From the IMG/VR virus record IMGVR_UViG_3300027733_000056, positions 1 to 64,000 of that record: a stretch of 64,000 nt of DNA; one strand, written 5' to 3'. A program made the translations under genes and the position numbers. This document shows positions 60,827 through 64,000 of the stretch, in pieces. The stretch's first letter is position 1. Each line of letters begins with the position of its first letter. A model generated the notes under the pieces. That model did not search any database. It saw nothing but the letters and a program-made list of their open reading frames with translations, and was not told the origin of the DNA. The DNA comes from a virus.

Positions 60827-63169
60827 TCACCTACGTCCGTCAGGTCTGAGGTCAATTCTAGGAGCGCCAAGCTGCCACTGTACGCCTATGGTGTTAGAGG
60901 TAATCTTCATCTGCATCTGCCGCCCACGAATACGGATGTAAAGCTGTCCCGTAAACTCATCTACGTTAATTACAGAAGGTGCAGGCCCGCTATTCACCAC
61001 ATTGGCATTGCCCGTCTGCGTAACCCCGGAGCCTGAGTTGTTTAAACCCTGTAGGTACATGGTGACTTGCGGGGTTGTGCCAGAAGTTGATCCACGGAAC
61101 GTTAGGTCAGGAATCATGCGGTACACAAAGGCAAAATTATTTCCGTCCCCAATGTCGTATTGAGAGGAAGTAATGGACGCTTCAATAGGCAGTGTAGTGC
61201 CTGTTTCGTTATCGTCTACGCCATCTTCATGGTTAACAATGTTATAGCTGTAAGTAGCCGCAAGTGGAAAGTTTCTTAGCCCGGTATCTAGCCAAGCTGT
61301 GCGCGCCATTGAGCCATACTGCCAGATGTCTTCTGCGTAGTTATAAATAACGTACTTATCAATGGTTGTGCTTGAGGATGAGCAGTAGAACCACCAGACT
61401 TCGTTAAAGCCTTCGTTGGTACTACCAAATATCTGGTCATATTGCGAGGCGTTAATGTCGCTGTAAACATATTGGCGCAGATCACAACGCAAGGTTTGAA
61501 CCCGCCCATCGTATTTATAGAACTTGTCTATGCCCATCCAGTAGGTAATGCCAGAAGCCATAGCCGCTGCGTTGGGGCCAGCAATGGAAACATTGTCTGC
61601 AAGAAGCTGAGAACCCCACACATAGGGCGGGCCAAGGTACTGGAGTGAATAGATGGCTTGGTCAGTCCACACCAAAATCTCTTGGCGGCTTTGCAGGGTA
61701 GTAACAATTTTGGAACCATGCGACAGGCGAACACTACCGGCTTGATTGGTCACCGCTGGGAACCATGTAGTCAAGGACTCTTGATCTGACCAGCGAATCA
61801 ACATGGGATCAAGGATGGAACTGCCGTAGTCATTTGTACCAAACACAATCACAAACCGGCTGGCATCGGAAATATTAAATGTGTTTTGGAATAAAGGCGT
61901 GTAGCCATCTGCCCCTGATAGAGAAGACAGCAACATGCCGCGCACAGAAATGTTTTGCGTGCCTGACTGAGTGCCGGATGTGTTTAGGGTTGTTGATAAC
62001 GTGTAAGTAAGGCCGGTTGGCGTACCTGCCGTGGTTGTGACCCCTGAACCACCAGCGGTGGTGGATAAAGTAAATGTTGTAGAACCGTTAGTGGCAATGA
62101 TGTAATACGTTGTTGGATTGACGTACCCCGTAATAGACCCTGTACCGCCGTATGCGCCACTGAGTACTAACGACTGACCAACCGCCAAAGTAAGACTTGC
62201 GGTGGTGCAGCTAAACTGACCCGCCACTCCGGTAATAACTACACTTGATAGCGTTGCACTTGAAGTAGCAGATGTTGCCAAATTAAATGTAACGCCGCTG
62301 GTATTTGCAACGTAGTACGTTATCCCCGGTATTAAGCCCGTTGGCAAAGCCCCGGTTGTAGTTAGGGTAAGGGGAGTTCCGTTTACCAGCGTTACAGAGG
62401 TAGCGGTAACCACACATGGGGACGCAATGGTTAAAGTAATTTCAGGCTGACGGTAGCCAATAGCTGCATCCCAGTAATACAGCGGCGCTCCACGGGGGCC
62501 GTAAACTAGGTTCTGCCCCCAATTAACTTGGTTCCAGATACGCAATGCATCAGTAGCGGAAACCCCAAGACCCCATGTTCCAGAACCCCAAGTACTTGCA
62601 CCCCAGCCACTTAAAGGTGTTGAATAAGACGGGCCAGTATTAACTTGGTAGACAGCATAGACTGTTCCACCACCAGTAGCCGCAGTAGCTGCTGAAGCGA
62701 TTGTGATGGTGTAAGAATTAGCGTTAATTCTGGTAAGTTGGTATTCACCAGTAATAAGCTGCCCACCTACAGATGTGCCGCCATAGTAGGTAACGTAGTC
62801 ACCATTAAGAAAACCACCAGCGGTATGGGTTACTGTAACGGTGGTTGTCCCGTTTGTAGTGAACGGGTTGGTCAGGGTGTACTCACCCCGAATAGGGGTA
62901 ATGTCGTAGTACGCCCCGCCGTTTTCAATGTAGAACTTTAAGTTTGTGCCAACGCCAAGCAGGTTTTGGGAGGTTAGGGTTACCCAGTTCCAAAGGGAAC
63001 GACATACCCCAAGAAAAGTATTACCTGAAATGCGTTGCCATCCGCCAACTTTCTCAGGCGTGCCTTGACGGAACCGTACTTTATCGGACTCATACCAACC
63101 ACCTTCATTGGTATACCGAGTGTTTTCCCGGTTAACCCCCGGCTTGAGTTGAAGCTTTTGTAAAGGCAT
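60827..63169 (-). CDS. tail protein with beta-rich insert domains
   Basis: 780 residues. The start LKPGVNRENTRYTNEGGWYESDKVRFRQGTPEKVGGWQRIS and RDMLIRWSDQESL-like segment (PMLIRWSDQESLTTWFP) are those of podovirus tail-tube or hub proteins that resemble gp10/TTPB-like factors. Inserted between about 100-180 and 240-400 are Thr/Ser/Gly-rich beta modules (e.g. LTLAVGQSLVLSGAYGGTGS, ITYYVANTSGVTFNLA), not homologous to the unit A inserts. Two base pairs separate its stop from the small gene start. Confidence 0.72.
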   Translation of the reverse strand: MPLQKLQLKPGVNRENTRYTNEGGWYESDKVRFRQGTPEKVGGWQRISGNTFLGVCRSLWNWVTLTSQNLLGVGTNLKFYIENGGAYYDITPIRGEYTLTNPFTTNGTTTVTVTHTAGGFLNGDYVTYYGGTSVGGQLITGEYQLTRINANSYTITIASAATAATGGGTVYAVYQVNTGPSYSTPLSGWGASTWGSGTWGLGVSATDALRIWNQVNWGQNLVYGPRGAPLYYWDAAIGYRQPEITLTIASPCVVTATSVTLVNGTPLTLTTTGALPTGLIPGITYYVANTSGVTFNLATSATSSATLSSVVITGVAGQFSCTTASLTLAVGQSLVLSGAYGGTGSITGYVNPTTYYIIATNGSTTFTLSTTAGGSGVTTTAGTPTGLTYTLSTTLNTSGTQSGTQNISVRGMLLSSLSGADGYTPLFQNTFNISDASRFVIVFGTNDYGSSILDPMLIRWSDQESLTTWFPAVTNQAGSVRLSHGSKIVTTLQSRQEILVWTDQAIYSLQYLGPPYVWGSQLLADNVSIAGPNAAAMASGITYWMGIDKFYKYDGRVQTLRCDLRQYVYSDINASQYDQIFGSTNEGFNEVWWFYCSSSSTTIDKYVIYNYAEDIWQYGSMARTAWLDTGLRNFPLAATYSYNIVNHEDGVDDNETGTTLPIEASITSSQYDIGDGNNFAFVYRMIPDLTFRGSTSGTTPQVTMYLQGLNNSGSGVTQTGNANVVNSGPAPSVINVDEFTGQLYIRIRGRQMQMKITSNTIGVQWQLGAPRIDLRPDGRR

Positions 63170-63172
63170 CGG

Positions 63173-63649
63173 TCATCCTAAAAATAGGGCACGTTCATCA
63201 ATGCGGCGGTTTTGCAACCCTTTAAGGATTTTACCCCCGCCCATGCAATACTTCAAGAATTCTTCAGCAGCGCCCGCTTTATCCCCGCGAAGTAGTTTCT
63301 GGCGAAGCGTTGAACGTTGGAGTGTTCCCAAACCGCAGTTAAATGAAAAGCTAGTAAGGCCATCAAACATACCCTGTGTAAGAGGGACAGGGCAGAATCG
63401 TTCCACGCCAAGCTCAAAACGCTGTAGGTCTGCTGCAAGAATTCCATTGACTTCCTCCATGCTGAACTTACGATCATCCTCTAGGCGCAGGGGAAAGGCA
63501 TCGCGCTCCTCTAGCTTTAAACGCCCTTGTTCTGCATAGATTACATGCCCGACTCCAACAGTCCAAAGGCGTGCGGGGCATCGGTATGGGCGTTGGCGTA
63601 CACCTTCATGGTGGCGGATGACTCCAAGGGCTTTATCAGAGACTTTCAT
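63173..63649 (-). CDS. lysozyme, GH24 (T4-type)
   Basis: 158 residues from ATG 63649 with GGTGAAG upstream. The catalytic pattern Glu15-x8-Cys24-x5-Thr30 (HHEGVRQRPYRCPARLWTVGVGH) is that of P1/P22-like GH24 endolysins. TQGMFDGLTSFSFNCGLGTL and NRRIDERALFL complete the family. It cleaves peptidoglycan glycan strands. A small membrane-protein pair lies upstream, so this is the unit B lysis cassette. Confidence 0.92.
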   Translation of the reverse strand: MKVSDKALGVIRHHEGVRQRPYRCPARLWTVGVGHVIYAEQGRLKLEERDAFPLRLEDDRKFSMEEVNGILAADLQRFELGVERFCPVPLTQGMFDGLTSFSFNCGLGTLQRSTLRQKLLRGDKAGAAEEFLKYCMGGGKILKGLQNRRIDERALFLG

Positions 63650-63798
63650 TTCTTCACCGTCTGAACGCAGCCTACCTTGTACCCCAGATCGCGCCAGTCC
63701 TTTGCCGCTTTTTGGCAAGCGGCCTCGTACTCAAAGTAGCCAACAACTAGGATTGAGTTCATATTAATGCCTGTGACCAACACAAGTGTCCAAATCAT
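63646..63798 (-). CDS. small protein with N-terminal hydrophobic segment
   Basis: 50 residues from ATG 63798, coupled by ATGA at both ends. MIWTLVLVTGINMNSILVVG is followed by YFEYEAACQKAAKDWRDLGY and a basic end. The hydrophobic start could be a signal anchor, so a spanin-like or antiholin role is possible. Not recognised. Confidence 0.5.
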   Translation of the reverse strand: MIWTLVLVTGINMNSILVVGYFEYEAACQKAAKDWRDLGYKVGCVQTVKK

Positions 63799-64000
63799 TT
63801 GCCAAACGCTCGGCCCCCGAAATGGAACGCGATTATGCTTGCAAACAAGGCTTGGGTATTGCTGTTCCACAGCTTCTCAGCAAGATCAGGGAATGCAACG
63901 CCGTTGTTGTAGCCGTAGATAAACAGGCCAACATCCACAAACACCAGCAACAAAAAGAAGCCTAAAGTGATAAAGCTACGCACACCGGCCCGCAGGTTCT
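63795..64000 (-). CDS. small membrane protein, holin-like (5' end beyond window)
   Basis: At least 62 residues: SFITLGFFLLLVFVDVGLFIYGY, then a charged loop and TQALFASIIAFHFGGRAFGK, so two membrane helices. A GTG at 63983 is the first possible start inside the window, but the frame stays open to the edge, so the true start may lie outside. It sits before the lysozyme, the usual place of a holin. Confidence 0.55.
   Translation of the reverse strand, partial: NLRAGVRSFITLGFFLLLVFVDVGLFIYGYNNGVAFPDLAEKLWNSNTQALFASIIAFHFGGRAFGK

Overview
The window is tailed-phage DNA (Caudoviricetes, short-tailed/podovirus type). It has dense operons with ATGA and TAATG stop/start overlaps, terminase, portal, scaffold and coat genes, tail-fibre, ejection and lysis genes, and phage replication and recombination genes. 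I see no rRNA, tRNA, integrase or bacterial housekeeping gene. Both peptidoglycan-lysis cassettes and the P22-like head genes suggest a Gram-negative host. The gene families look like those of freshwater, probably betaproteobacterial, phages, but no gene fixes the host.

The window reads as two phages joined end to end. Unit A (1 to about 32,977) has everything a P22-like podovirus needs. On the minus strand, in transcription order, are a Cro-like repressor, two replication initiation proteins, nucleases and NinB, a GroES-like co-chaperonin, a putative DNA-hypermodification trio (ParB-like protein, glycosyltransferase, TET/JBP-like dioxygenase), TerS/TerL, portal, scaffold, coat, fibres, gp4- and gp10-like connectors, three candidate ejection proteins, and a lysis cassette. 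Divergently, on the plus strand from 28.98 kb, an early operon carries DUF932, ERF annealase, YqaJ exonuclease and small proteins. Positions 1-121 are identical to 32,978-33,098. If the circle is closed there, the early operon runs on into 1-819 and converges on the lysis genes, giving a coherent 32,977-bp genome.

Unit B (about 33,099 to 64,000, incomplete on the right) has a different replication set on the plus strand: a sigma-region-4 protein, VRR-NUC nuclease, family A DNA polymerase, Cas4/RecB-like nuclease, HNH protein, SNF2 helicase, a putative ssDNA-binding protein and a primase-helicase. These converge at 46.3 kb on minus-strand virion genes: a 2,975-residue polyvalent protein, three Gly/Gln/Pro-rich internal virion proteins, a tail protein and a GH24 lysozyme. 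Its terminase, portal and coat genes would lie beyond 64 kb. The two units share homologous small early genes around the junction, so the join is either an assembly-graph artefact or a true recombinant.

The most interesting content is the AT-rich dioxygenase-glycosyltransferase-ParB operon next to the terminase, without a recognisable cytosine methyltransferase. Next are a repeated operator/leader system in the unit A early region, a tandem array of four paralogous small proteins in unit B, and modular beta-rich insert domains shared between connector proteins.
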